Shown: in pieces, positions 24,442-37,100 of the stretch
Layout of the letters: the number at the start of each line of letters is the position of its first letter
Position numbering within the stretch: position 1 is the first letter of the stretch
DNA from: Cucumis sativus
Taxonomy: Eukaryota > Streptophyta > Magnoliopsida > Cucurbitales > Cucurbitaceae
Direction of reading: 5' to 3'
Length of the DNA: 64,000 nt
Assembly (NCBI RefSeq): GCF_000004075.3
Contig: NC_026656.2
Location: 22,330,607 to 22,394,606 of the forward strand
Translations under genes and position numbers: made by a program
The notes under the pieces: generated by a model
What the model saw: only the letters and a program-made list of their open reading frames with translations
What the model was told of the DNA's origin: nothing
Databases searched by the model: none

Positions 24442-27400
24442 ATGGATCGAAACGGAAGAGATCAGAGGAATATGGGGGAGGAGGAGGAGGAGGACAAGCG
24501 CGACGAGTTGGATCCGAATCAGAAGAGCAAAAGAGCGAGAGAAGATAATCAGCAAGGACTTGTAATGGCGGAGGAATCGATGTCGGTTGAGAGGATTTTC
24601 GAAGCGCAAGAAGTGCCGTCGTGGCAGAATCAGTTGACGGTGAGAGCTTTTGTGGTGAGCTTTGGACTGAGCGTCTTGTTCACTTTCATCGTGATGAAGC
24701 TAAATTTGACGACCGGTATTATTCCTTCGCTCAATGTCTCTGCCGGACTTCTTGGCTTCTTCTTCGTGAAGTCGTGGACGAAACTTCTGGAGAAATCTGG
24801 TTGGCTGAAACAGCCTTTCACTCGCCAAGAGAACACCGTGATTCAGACTTGCGTTGTTGCTTCTTCCGGCATCGCCTTCAGCGGTACGTATCTTTGATTT
24901 TTTACTTTCGATTTTCTTTTTCACTGCTTCTTATTTAGGGTTTCGATTTCGTAAGATACAACAGAGATTGCTCTGCCTCTACTAATTCTCATTGCTCAAA
25001 ACTTAAACACCTAATTAAATGTTTAATCAATTATTTTTTTCTTCATCATCGAAGATTAGAATCGATTTCTATGATCTTTTCAGAAAAAAAAAAAAAAGTA
25101 GAAACAAAACTATAGAAAGCCTATTTCAATATGATCATGCTGATACTTCTTAATTGAATTTCAGCCTTCTATAGTTCTATTCTCCATTTTTCTTAGATAG
25201 AGATAACGATATTATCTTCTTTTTCTTTTCTTTTTTGAAAAATGGATATTATCATAGTTATGTTTGGTAAGTTGTTGGTTTCAATTTAGTACTAATTTCA
25301 TAGTTGATGATAATTTTCTTACGTAATATTACTTCTTATTTGGAAAGTTCCAAGAGTACTGTTGAATTTGGTGCGTTTAGTTTAATTTCATAAACATTTT
25401 CAAATATAGTATTAATCAATCAACATGATTATAAAATATAACAAAATTCAAAATCTTAAATGACTTATCGATCCAAAATTTTGTTTAAAAAATGTTTCAA
25501 ACAATAATCAATCCAAACAAATTCTAAGTTAAAAAATAATTTAAAATAAAATAGTATTAGTCTATAACGGAAAGAAACTTATTAAACATTTATTAAAAAA
25601 CTTATTGTAAATTAAAAAAACCTATTTACCAAAATATAACAGTTTAATTTAACTTTTTGATATATATTTTTTTTATAAATATTTGGATTAATTTTGCTAT
25701 ATTTAAAAATAATTTTATGATTTTTTATAAAAAAATATTTAATAAAAAATGATAAAATTGTTTTAAAAGTGTTTGGCGGAATAGTTGGGTAGTGGTACCC
25801 AATAATTCAATATTCAACTTCTTAAAAGATCATTAATTTTATGTTTTATGTTTTATTTTAAATTTCAACTTCTTCAACTTTACACCTTTCATCACTCTAC
25901 TCTATGCTTATGCTCTCTTTAAGAATAATCTTAGAATTTCCTTTTAAATTTTGTACCGTGCAGATAAAACCATTGAATAAAATAGTAGCCATTTGATTTT
26001 GATTGTAATTAAAAAAACACCAAAACAGTTATAAATCCTGGATATTGACCACCATTTTAGTAGCACTCTACACAACTAACAAAAAGAAGTTAAAAATATA
26101 AACTTATTAAATCAAAAGAAAATGACATAATCTTTCGTGTCAATTTAGAAGTTTGTGATTTGATGACAAAGTGGGTCCAATTATTAATAATAAAAAGATT
26201 ATCATAAATTAATTAGTTTTCAAAACAGTAAGCTTCTTCTTCTTCTTTTTTTAATCATAGAAAAGAAAGTTGAACAAACAAATTTTAAAATATTGTTTAC
26301 AAAATTTAAAAAGAAGACAACAAAAATAGTACTTTTCTGATTTCCGTAACTTTCTTAAATATAACCTTATTTGAAGGTGTTGCATATTCATTACATAGGC
26401 CAGTGGAAGAATGGGTGGAGATATACCTTTTTTATAGGTTAGAAAAATGAAAATAAAAAATAAAATAAAAAATCATTTAAAAATATTTTAAAAAATGATT
26501 TTAATTATAAAAAATAATAACATCAGAAATTAATTTGGAAAAAAATTTGAAAGAAGAAATAAATGTCATAATAATAATAATAATGAGAAGAAGAAGAAAT
26601 AACATAAAAAATTCATTTGGAGCACAGTTTTTAGAAGATAAAAATGAAAAAAAATGAGAAGAATAAATTTAATGTTTTTGTACTTTATTTATGATAAAGA
26701 GAAAAAAAGAACAAAAAGAACAATAAAGTTAAAAGTTATTTGCAAAGTTGAAAGTTCGAAAGCAAATAAAACAATATAGAAATTACTTTACGTTAAAGAA
26801 AAATTCTCTGAATAAACAAAGATGATGTTATTTTAGCCCCATTTTTATATTTTATATTTTATTCTCAAGGAATCTTTAATGCGGGGGATAGCCATGGTGA
26901 GTAAAAGCATTGACTATGAAGTCGCAAAAAAAGACTTTTAGAAAAATAAGTTTTTCATTTACCTTTTACTTTAAAAAGGAAAAAAATGTCAACTTGCCAA
27001 ATAATAGGTACCTCCTCTTCAGGTCGAAACACATTTTCTTTTGACTACTTCACCTGTGACAAAACAACAAACCTCAAGGAGAAAAGTAATAAAAATGATA
27101 AAAATTGAATATTTAAACTATTTGAATTTAAGACCTTGAGAAGGATGAAATGTATGAATTTTTTTTTAGTAATGGTTGTTCTGTATTTGATATTATGAGT
27201 AATATAGATTTGTAATTGATGTACTTGGAACTCAAACAGGAGGTTTTGGGAGCTATCTATTTGGACTGAGTCAGCGTATTAGTCAGTTATCATCAGACGA
27301 TATCAATGAATTCAAGAACCCTTCATTAGGATGGATAATTGGTTTTCTTTTCATCGTCAGCTTTCTCGGCCTCTTCTCGGTTGTTCCTTTACGGAAGGTA

Positions 27401-29700
27401 TTTTCAAATTTAAAATAGAAGTTACATAATTTAGATAGAACCGACTTGCCGTGCTTTGATTTTTGAAATTTCTTATTGTTTGCTTTCAGATAATGATCAT
27501 AGATTTCAAGTTGACTTACCCAAGTGGTACTGCCACAGCACATCTTATCAACAGTTTCCACACTCCTCGAGGAGCAAAATTAGCCAAGTGAGTCAGACTC
27601 TTTACACACTGCTAATATTTTGTTTTCTTTTGAGAACTTTTGACCCACTGGATGGAGTCCATAGGTAAAGTGTGTATGTAGACTTGTAAGATGAAGTTCA
27701 TTGTTAATTCTTGAAAAGAATTTTAAGAGGAAAAAGATGAAATTACTCCATAAATGTGAGAAATAGAAATGGATTAGAAGATGAAATTTCTCTATATAAA
27801 TGTAAAAAATATGAAAAGATGAAAAAAATGATGTGTGTAAACTTTAGTGGTGTTTAAACTTCTATAGTATTTACTAATGAAGTTGGGTTGGTTATACAAC
27901 CTTAAGAAGTTGGGTTGGTTATACAACCTTAAGAAGTTGGTAGGTCATACAACAGATCTTTTTTTTTTTATTACATTTCATTTTAGGCAAGCCCTTCTAA
28001 TATTTTTGAACCACTTAAATTAATGAATCTTTTCAGTCACACTTTATGAATGGTTTATAATTTTGGTGCATTTCCTACGTTACAGGAAGCAAGTGAGAAC
28101 GCTTGGAAAGTTTTTCTCATTCAGCTTCTTGTGGGGTTTCTTCCAATGGTTCTTCACTGCCGGAGATGACTGTGGATTTGTCAGTTTCCCTACATTTGGC
28201 CTCGAAGCTTACAAAAACAAGTACTTTTTATGCCTTCTTTCTTATCAATTAAATACAGTTTTCCACAGCGTTAATTTATAAAGAAAACAAACACTCATTT
28301 CTTGCTGCAGGTTTTATTTTGATTTCTCAGCAACATATGTTGGGGTGGGAATGATTTGTCCATACATCATTAATATATCTGTGTTGCTTGGAGGAATTCT
28401 TTCATGGGGTTTAATGTGGCCTCTCATTGAGAAAAAAAGAGGAGATTGGTTCAGTGCTGAGCTTCCCCTCTCCAGCTTTCATGGCCTTCAAGGCTACAAG
28501 GTTGAAACAATGTCTCTAACCGGTTTAAATCTTCATTCTACAAGCTCTTAACATTCCAATATTTAATTACTTGCTCCTTTGCAATTCTGTTTGTGGCTTT
28601 AGGTGTTTATCTCCATTGCCTTAATTCTAGGCGATGGGATTTACAACTTTGTAAAGGTGCTGGCAACAACTCTCATTGGTCTACACCGTCAGCTGAAGAA
28701 GAGAGACGTTATACCAGTCTCAGACGGTTCCCCTTCTTCATTGTCCGATTTATCTTTTGACGACAAGCGGAGGACTCAACGCTTCCTCAAAGATCAGATT
28801 CCCTCGTGGTTTGCCGTCGGAGGTTATGTTGCGATTGCAGCTGTATCCATAGCCACATTGCCGCATATATTTTCGCAGCTGAAATGGTATTACATAATTG
28901 TCATCTACGTGATTGCACCAGTACTAGCTTTCTGCAATGCTTATGGTAGTGGGTTGACCGATTGGTCCCTTGCGTCTACCTATGGAAAGCTTGCCATCTT
29001 CACGATCGGGGCATGGGCTGGTGCTGCACATGGTGGTGTCATTGCAGGCCTAGCAGCTTGTGGAGTAATGATGAACATTGTCTCAACCGCATCTGATCTA
29101 ATGCAGGATTTCAAGACTGGATACTTGACCTTATCTTCACCGAGGTCGATGTTCGTGAGCCAAGTGGTAGGCACTGCGATGGGATGCGTCATATCTCCCT
29201 GTGTATTTTGGCTGTTCTACAAGGCATTCGATGACCTTGGACAGCTTGGAAGTGCTTATCCAGCGCCTTACGCAACAGTCTACCGTAACATGGCACTTCT
29301 TGCTGTCGAGGGCTTCTCGAGTTTACCAAAGAATTGTCTCTCCTTATGTTATGGGTTCTTTGCAGCAGCCATTGTGATAAATTTGATAAGAGACTTATCA
29401 GGGAAGAAGGTAAGTCAGTATATTCCAATACCTATGGCAATGGCGATTCCGTTCTATATCGGCTCATATTTTGCCATTGACATGTGCCTTGGAAGTTTGA
29501 TATTGTTTGTGTGGGAAAAGATCAACAAGGCCAAAGCTGACGCTTTTGCACCTGCCGTCGCTTCCGGTCTGATATGTGGAGATGGAATATGGACATTGCC
29601 CAGCTCCATCCTTGCTTTGTTTGGAGTTAAGCCTCCAATTTGCATGAAGTTTCTATCAAGGACTACAAATGTTAAGGTTGACAAATTCTTAACACCATGA
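24442..29700 (+). CDS. YSL7-type metal-nicotianamine/oligopeptide transporter, copy 1 (706 aa)
   Basis: Six exons: 24442-24883, 27240-27397, 27490-27587, 28086-28220, 28311-28500 and 28603-29700; total 2121 nt with no internal stop. The protein is an OPT-superfamily member of the yellow-stripe-like clade. Diagnostic stretches include [61 protein letters not shown] and [14 protein letters not shown]. Many hydrophobic membrane segments run from about residue 68 to the C-terminus ([18 protein letters not shown]). Overall similarity is closest to Arabidopsis YSL7 and its relatives YSL5 and YSL8. Such proteins move metal-nicotianamine complexes or small peptides across membranes; the substrate here is unknown. 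The start is ambiguous: the first ATG adds an acidic 41-residue extension, whereas the ATG at 24565 gives MAEES, matching copy 2. Intron 1 is long (2356 nt). Confidence 0.93.
27879..27954 (+). repeat. 27-bp tandem repeat in intron 3 of YSL copy 1
   Basis: Two identical units of gaagttgggttggttatacaaccttaa follow each other, with a third, diverged and shortened unit (gaagttggtaggtcatacaac). Each unit contains the inverted words ggttggttataca and aacc, so it may be foldback-related. Confidence 0.85.
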
Positions 29701-30928
29701 AGCTTTGTTCACAGCCACAATAGAAGAAGGTAGTGTTCTAAATATATTTAATGTTTATAGCTTTATTATTGCATGAGTGCAAAAGGTACTCAAACACAGC
29801 TTCTTGATGTTTAGATAAATAGTTGTGATTCATCTGTATATCAACTCTCTCACATGTATTGTCAAAAATATTTATAAATAGTTGTTTTCTGGGAAAATGA
29901 ACTTGATTTTGATCAATAATTAAAGGATTGTTGTTATTAAACTTATCCTAACTATATATCACCAAGGATTGATGAGTATGATTTGTCATATGATATTAGA
30001 GTGATAAAAGTTAAATGTACCATAACCAAATAACCAATTAATTCATGTGATACCAAAATTTTGGTAACAAAAATGACTGATGTCTAAGTCAAAATAGTAT
30101 GACTTTTCACAATACTTATAGGATAAAGAAATGGTTTTTCCTAATTTCAAGCAAGTTAGATTAAAGTTTATCTTATCTCATTTTATTTTGATTTATCTTA
30201 CAATGATTCTGCTTGATCTTTATCTTGATTTTGGGTTTTATTGGCCCACAGTATAAGTTATAAAACTAAATTTATCATAACCAATTAATTTAAGCTTTCA
30301 AGTTGATCGGTGATCATACAACGAAAAAGGAAAAAAAAATTCTTTGACAATGGTGGACTCTTATTCTCTATCTATAGCTCGTTGTTGGTCGTTTTGCTAA
30401 AAATGAAAACCTTGAAAATAAAATACGATAATAAGAAAACAAAGGGTTCAATCATGTATTGCTTAGGTTGCAATTCTTTCCATCTTTGCCTCGAACTAAA
30501 ACATGGAGAATTCAATTCAAAAGCCTATTGGACTTTGTATAAAATGTATCATGAAGATAAAATCAACACTTGGGAAGAGGATCACAAGATGACCCTTGCA
30601 ATCAGTAAATTCCACAAGCTACAAAAGCACAGAAACACCATTGACACAAAACAAAACACAATATGCTTACAATACTCCCAAATTTTGCTATAGTCTTATA
30701 TTTTTGTATGAATATGTGTAGTATATATATGGGTAGGAACAATCTATATTATAAAGACTGTTCCTTTGATGGATGTCTTCTCTCAAATATGGGAACTTGA
30801 GATCCATTTTAGATGGTTGTAGTTTTTAGGTCTCTAGAACTTTAGCACCGTTGATTCGATTTAAGATTTTAAGCCCAATTAGATCTTTAGTCAAATTCAT
30901 AGATTGTGATCCAAGTTTAACCAAGTTC
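29701..30928. other. Intergenic sequence between YSL copy 1 and the YSL fragment
   Basis: Contains the presumed 3' untranslated region of copy 1. The segment at about 29966-30030 is similar to the sequence just after the YSL fragment at 31087-31145. An open frame at 30310-30693 lacks an ATG and resembles nothing known. No other gene is supported. Confidence 0.45.
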
Positions 30929-31086
30929 AATTTGATAAGAGACTTATCAGGGAAGAAGGTAAGTCGGTATATTCCAATACCTATGGCAATGGCGATTCCG
31001 TTCTATATCCGCTCATATTTTGCCATTGACATGTGCCTTGGAAGCTTGATATTGTTCGTGTGGGAAAAGATCAACAAAGCCAAAGC
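30929..31086 (+). pseudogene. YSL exon-6 fragment (truncated duplicate)
   Basis: The segment from aatttgataagagacttatc to gccaaagc aligns without gaps to 29380-29537 in the last exon of YSL copy 1, differing at only about five positions, and is less like copy 2. It encodes the part around [15 protein letters not shown] and [20 protein letters not shown]. No upstream exons are nearby. Immediately after it the sequence switches to one similar to the region 3' of copy 1 (from about 29966), skipping the rest of the exon and the stop. It is best read as the remnant of a third tandem YSL copy with an internal deletion. Confidence 0.85.
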
Positions 31087-31145
31087 ATCAATGAGTGATT
31101 TGTCACGATGATATTAAAGGGATAAAGTTAAATGTATCACAGCCA

Positions 31146-32263
31146 ATTTACTTGTGATAATAGAGTTGTGATGCCAAACTTTAACTTCACTTGAGTTAAG
31201 AGAAAACACATTTGAACTTCATGTAAAAGAAAACCTCCAAAACAAACAAAAATCACTCTAAATACCTACGTGAGGAAGAAAATTGTAGAATATAGAAAAA
31301 GTCAAAACAAAATTATTTTTCCTAATCCTATATTATTTTGTTATTTGATAATAATTGTTATATAGTTGTGAATGATATATGGTTGTTTGATTTTTTAATA
31401 TTGGTTATTAATGATAATCTAATTATTGTTTGATTACTATTAATTACTATTTGATACTAATTGTTAGGCGATATCCATTGCTCTACAATTTTAAAAAACA
31501 CACAAACAATTCACAAGAGCGACCAACTACAAGGATCTAAAAAAATTGGTTGTGATTGATTGATGAAATAGAAAGAAAGGAAGTTAGGAATTAGGGTTTT
31601 GTGAGGGAAGAGACGAAGAACCTCTCAAACTAAAGCCAAACAGAGATCATATATACCATGTTTTAGGATGCTTTAATTTCCCATCATATAATTAGGCTCT
31701 TTCTTATAAGGATAACAAGTCTAATCTTATTAAAAAGATTTTGATTTGGTAGCGTGTAGGAGTGAGCTTTTATTATGTGATTTTGAATTTCATAAAGCTA
31801 TTGTCGAATTTGATTTACAACGTTACTATTGTTCTTCGATGTAACTATTTCAAGAAAAGTAAATGTCATATGTCAAGACAATCTTAAAGCATATAATAAT
31901 CTCTTCTTCTTTTTCTCTAAAAGTCGGAGATTTGAACATATATAAGAAAGGAAAACAATACAAGAGCATATTATGAATACAAAACTAAACGAAAACTTAT
32001 AATTAATAATTTTTTTTTTCTATACTTACTAAATGAGGAAGAGAAAAGATACTAATCTAAAATTAACAACAATTAGAAAAGTAAAAACAAACAATAGTAT
32101 AGAGAAAGTAAAATTATGTAAGTAAAGTGTTATTTTGTGATATGATTTATGAGGATTGTTTGTGAGAATTTAGCTCTCAACTCGGCCAAGGGGTTTTGTT
32201 TAAACAAAAGAGAAACTCCTTTTAGACCGAATCAAAAAGAAAATGAATAGATAAAGTGAACAT
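31146..32263. other. AT-rich intergenic sequence
   Basis: No gene, RNA or clear repeat could be supported. It probably includes the 3' untranslated region of the minus-strand gene that ends at 32264. Confidence 0.4.
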
Positions 32264-33178
32264 TTAGACCACAAGCGATGTTTCAATGTCACTATCCCCT
32301 TCAACTTTCACATATTCAGACTTGATCGGAAAATATCCTTGAAGGTGATCGGAAAGAGTCGATTCCTCGATGCGCTCACCCTTAAACAATCTGCAGACCA
32401 AATACAACACAGTACCACTCAACAAGAACATCATAAACGAATAAATCCAAACACTCCCCATAATTCCCACTCTCACCAACGCCGATTCAACAACAATCCC
32501 ATAATGAACCACAAACACAACCACTCCGACAGGGAAGCAAATCAGAATCAGAAGAATCAAACCCATCATCATTTTCCCCTTAATCACTTCCTTACTTCTA
32601 GCAATCGCCTCAAATCCATACGAATCCGCTTCGAAAACAGAGACAACGCTCGAGATCTGCCAAATTAGGCCAAAATAGAACATCATCTCAATGCAAAGCA
32701 ACAGAATCAGGAATTGAGTGAGGAATTCCATCGGTTCGTAGTTGAGAAGAAGAGGAATCATGATGGCGATCGGTGTAGTTGCGGAAAGAGCGATGAAATT
32801 GAAGGCTAAGAAATCGATGATTAAACAGAGGAATGTGACGAGAAGTTGAATTGAGATCTTGGGGGCGACGAGAATCAAGTGGTGGAAGGTAATCCGGCAG
32901 TCGGTGAAAGTGCAGGCGGCGGAGAAGACGGCGGCGGAAGTGGAGAGGAAGAAAAAGACGGCGGAGAAGAAGAAGAGAGTGAAATTGAAAGAGAAAGAAT
33001 GGAAAGTCCATGGATTAGAAGAAGATTGAGAGAGGGTGAAGATTAGGAGAGAAAGAGGGAGAATGAAAGCGAGAGTGATTTGAGAGAAGATTACTCTTGC
33101 TGTGAAGATTAATCTGAAGGTTTCTATGAAAATTCCATAGATTCCGAGGAATTGAAGCTTTTTCTGATATAGAAACAT
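32264..33178 (-). CDS. Multi-pass membrane protein, plant family of unknown function (304 aa)
   Basis: A single exon. I start at the ATG at 33178 (MFLYQKKLQFLGIYGIF), because homologous proteins begin with a similar short hydrophilic segment. An in-frame upstream start at 33286 would add 36 residues that look like leader noise. About six hydrophobic segments are visible, near residues 27-50, 68-93, 112-134, 150-175, 205-226 and 240-266. The block SVFEADSYGFEAIARSKEVIKGK and the C-terminal YFPIKSEYVKVE match the pattern of an Arabidopsis family annotated as polyadenylate-binding protein 1-B-binding protein, e.g. AT5G44860 and AT4G19950. That name is not functional evidence. It lies between the two YSL genes on the opposite strand. 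Its role is unknown. Confidence 0.85.
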   Translation of the reverse strand: MFLYQKKLQFLGIYGIFIETFRLIFTARVIFSQITLAFILPLSLLIFTLSQSSSNPWTFHSFSFNFTLFFFSAVFFFLSTSAAVFSAACTFTDCRITFHHLILVAPKISIQLLVTFLCLIIDFLAFNFIALSATTPIAIMIPLLLNYEPMEFLTQFLILLLCIEMMFYFGLIWQISSVVSVFEADSYGFEAIARSKEVIKGKMMMGLILLILICFPVGVVVFVVHYGIVVESALVRVGIMGSVWIYSFMMFLLSGTVLYLVCRLFKGERIEESTLSDHLQGYFPIKSEYVKVEGDSDIETSLVV

Positions 33179-34106
33179 AGTTGTTGATTTGATTTTGGTG
33201 TGGAGGAAGAAGAGGAATAGAAATGATATGGAGGAAAGTCGAGTGTATGAAGTTGAATTTGTAAAACTGTGAATTGATTTTATCAATTACCCAAAGTTTC
33301 ACAAACCATCGCGTTACCTATTAGCCCTCACTTTCTCTATCACAACTAGAGATGTCCATTTAATCCGCCTTCCTCCCCACAAAAAATCCCTAAATACACG
33401 CCAACCAAGTGGAAAAATATTTCTCCACTAAAAATATCATTAATTATATATATCATACTTAAATAGTGATGTTTTTGTTATTATTTATAGATATTTTTAT
33501 ACATTAAATACGTGTTTTAGCATTTATATAATAATAATTTGGCTTTCATTCCTATCCTAAAATTTAATGAAGTCAAGTCAATACTCCTTTTTTTTCTATT
33601 CCTACTTGTTTTGTTTGAGTCAAATATGAAGTTCCACCACTTGTGGAAAGGAAAAAAGGGACATGCATTAACTTCGTATGTATCTGTATCACAAATTAAA
33701 TATGATTATGAAATTCATTGACATTGATGGAGATAAATGATATGATATAGTAAATAATGGGTAAGGAGTGTGGTAGAAAGCAGGTGAGAGAGATAGGTAA
33801 CTTGAAAAGTTGCATTCAAAAATATAGCAAAAGTTGGAAAATCTAATGCAGTGTTGTTATGGCATTGACATGCATATATAAGCAAGCAGTAAGAGTATAT
33901 ATATATATTTTTTCTTTTCCCGTTCTGGGACCCCTTTTGCATACAATTTGAATTAAGGACGCGGGAGGGGATGAGACCTAGCCTGATCGTCGCGGTCGTC
34001 GCAATGCATGTGGACCGCAAGTTAGTTGGTGATTATTGTTTAAATATAAATGTAACGACATACCACAGCTGCTAGCTAGCTGCAGGCATATAGGGATTAT
34101 ATATTG
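33179..34106. other. Divergent intergenic region between the membrane-protein gene and YSL copy 2
   Basis: Holds the upstream regions of two head-to-head genes, with starts at 33178 on the minus strand and 34107 on the plus strand. A GC-rich patch (gacgcgggaggggatgaga and cgtcgcggtcgtcgc, about 33957-34005) and ctgctagctagctgcag near 34071 precede YSL copy 2. No confident TATA box was assigned. Confidence 0.4.
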
Positions 34107-37100
34107 ATGGCTGAGGAATCATCGTCGGTGGAGAAGAGTTACGAATCGGAAGAGTTGCTTCCATGGAGGAAGCAACTGACGGCGAGAGCGTTTGTGGTGA
34201 GCTTGTTTCTGAGCGCTTTGTTCACTTTCATCGTGATGAACATAAACTTGACCACCGGTCTTATTCCTCCGCTCAATGTCTCTGCCGCTCTTCTCGGCTA
34301 CGTCTTCCTGAAGATATGGACCAAATTTCACCACAAATCTCTCCCCTTCACTCGCCAGGAGAACACTGTGATTCAAACTTGCGTTGTCGCTTCCGTCAGC
34401 GTGGCCTTCACCGGTACACTTTCTTCTCTCTCTTTTTCCAAATATATATACTTTCAAACATATACAAAAATGTATTATTAGTATCTAAGTTTTCTAGAAA
34501 TTTAATTATTCTATCTTTGCCTCATAGTTTCTTACTAATTGTATACAAAACTCTGTTATATATTCTTCCAAATATACTTTCACTTCTTGTTTTTTGGTGA
34601 CCTTAATCTACCACATATTTCAAATTTCATACTTAATACTTTTTGGTGATCTTACCTACTATATATTTCAAATTTAATCATATGACTCTCACATCCGTAA
34701 TTAGGTGTGAGATGGTATGTAAGCATGATTAGAGAAAAATTATAGACCAATCCAAAAATTGTAGACTTAAATCAAAAAATTTGAGTCGGAGCAAGTTGGG
34801 TTGGCATATTGATTTTTTTTTCTTTTCCTCTCTCCATAATTTAGAAAAAAATTTATATTATTTTTCAACATGTAAGGGGTGATTGTCGGGTGCAATATGA
34901 TATATATATATATGTTATACAACATTCAAATTTCAAGTTTATAATGTTGATCCAAGAGAAGGTTTGCTTTTAGATTTATATATATATAATCGGGTTGTAC
35001 AGGGTCAACCCAACCACCTTACTTGCACAATCGACTCAATTTTTTTCCTCCAATTTTCTAACCCAATCTAAAATTTAACCTAATCCAACCTTTAGGTTGG
35101 ATAATTCGAGTTAGTTGGATTATCGATCTTTTTCGACAGCAAGAAATATTGAGTTTGAGTCAAAGGTACTTATGTAATTTAATTCTCATCCCTACCCACC
35201 ATACGAAATTAATGATATTTTTTCTTTTGGTATGGTTGGGAAATGAACACAGGAGGTTTTGGTTCCTATCTATTGGCAATGAGTCAGCGAATTAATGAAC
35301 TATCAGAGGCTAAAGATAATGACTTCAAGAACCCTTCATTAGGATGGATAATTGGTTTTCTTTTCATTGTTAGCTTTCTTGGCCCCTTCTTGGTCTTGCT
35401 TTTTCGTAAGGTATACTCAATTTTACTTTACATTACTAAGCTTAGTTGAACTTGTTTCGTTTCATAATCGTTCGTTGGGTTTTTCTAAAATTTAGCTTAT
35501 GATTGGTTGTCAGAGAATGATAATGGATTTCAAGTTGACGTACCCAAGTGGTACTGCCACAGCACATCTTATCAACAGTTTCCACACTTCTCGGGGAGCC
35601 AAGTTAGCCAAGTCAGACTCTTAACTCCCTACTCATTTTGCATTCCTTTGGTGTTCCTTTCTACTTTTTAATTAAATTTCATGTAATATTGAACTAATTC
35701 ATCATTGATTGATAATTAAGAGATTGAAGTTTTCTCCAATCATATATTTGTTATAGTTAGTTTTGGTGCATTCCTTATGTTACAGGAAGCAAGTGAGAAC
35801 GCTTGGAAAGTTTTTCTCATTCAGCTTCTTGTGGGGTTTCTTCCAATGGTTCTTCACTGCTGGAAAAGATTGTGGATTTAACAGTTTCCCTACATTTGGC
35901 CTCAAAGCTTACCAAAATGAGTACTTTTTTATCCCCCCCTTCCTATCAATGAATACAGTTGTTTGAAGTCGAGTTCCACAGCTTTAATTAATATTATACA
36001 ATAAGTAAATGAAAACACTCATTTTCTTGCTGCAGATTTTATTTTGATTTCTCTGCAACATATGTGGGGGTAGGAATGATTTGTCCATACACCATTAACA
36101 TTTCTTTGTTGCTTGGAGCAATTCTTTCATGGGGTTTAATGTGGCCTCTCATTGAGAAAAAAAAAGGAGATTGGTTTAGTGCTGAGCTTCACGCCTCCAG
36201 CTTTCATGGCTTACAAAGCTACAAGGTTAAAAAAAAAAGCTTAAATTGCTCATACGTACCATTCCAATATTTACTTTCTGCTTTGCAATTATGTTTGTGC
36301 CTGGCTGTACTACAGGTGTTTTTCTTCATTGCCTTGACTCTGGGAGATGGGATTTACAACTTTGTAAAGGTTTTGGCAACCACTATCTTACATTTGTTTA
36401 GTGAGCTGAAGAAAGATGTAAACGCTGTCTCAAATCCTTCCCTCCGTTCGACCTCTGGCGTATCTTTCGATGACAACCTGAGGACTCAACACTTCCTCAA
36501 AGAACTGCAGATTCCCTCGCGGTTTGCCATTGGAGGTTATGTTATACTTGCTGTCATATCTATAACCACTTTGCCACGGTTCCTTCCGTTGTTAAAGTTG
36601 TATTACATGCTTGGAGATACCTTGCCACACATCTTTCCGCAGCTGAAATGGTATTACATACTTGTCCTCTACGTTATTGCCCCAGTACTAGCTTTCTGCA
36701 ATGCCTATGGTACTGGATTGACTGATTGGTCACTTGCATCCGCCTATGGAAAGCTTGCAATCTTCATAATCGGGGCATGGGCTGGTGCCACACACGGTGG
36801 TGCCGTTGCAGGCCTAGCGGCTTGTGGAGTAATGATAAACATTGTTGCAACCGCATCTGATCTAATGCAGGATTTCAAAACTGGATACATGACACTATCT
36901 TCGCCACGTTCAATGTTCGTGAGCCAAGTGGTAGGCACTGCAATGGGATGTGTCATATCTCCCTGTGTGTTTTGGTTGTTCTATAAGGCATTTGATGACA
37001 TTGGACAGCCTGAAAGTGCTTATCCAGCGCCGTATGCAACGGTCTATCGTAACATGGCTCTTCTCGCAGTTGAGGGCGTCTCTAGTCTCCCAAAAAACTG

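Noticed and set aside
30310..30693. 127-codon open frame after YSL copy 1
   Set aside because: It begins with GTG, not ATG, is rich in Lys/Ile as expected from AT-rich DNA, and resembles no family.
33179..33286. 36-residue upstream extension of the minus-strand membrane protein
   Set aside because: Ser/Phe-rich leader-like translation; family members start at or near the MFLYQKK position.
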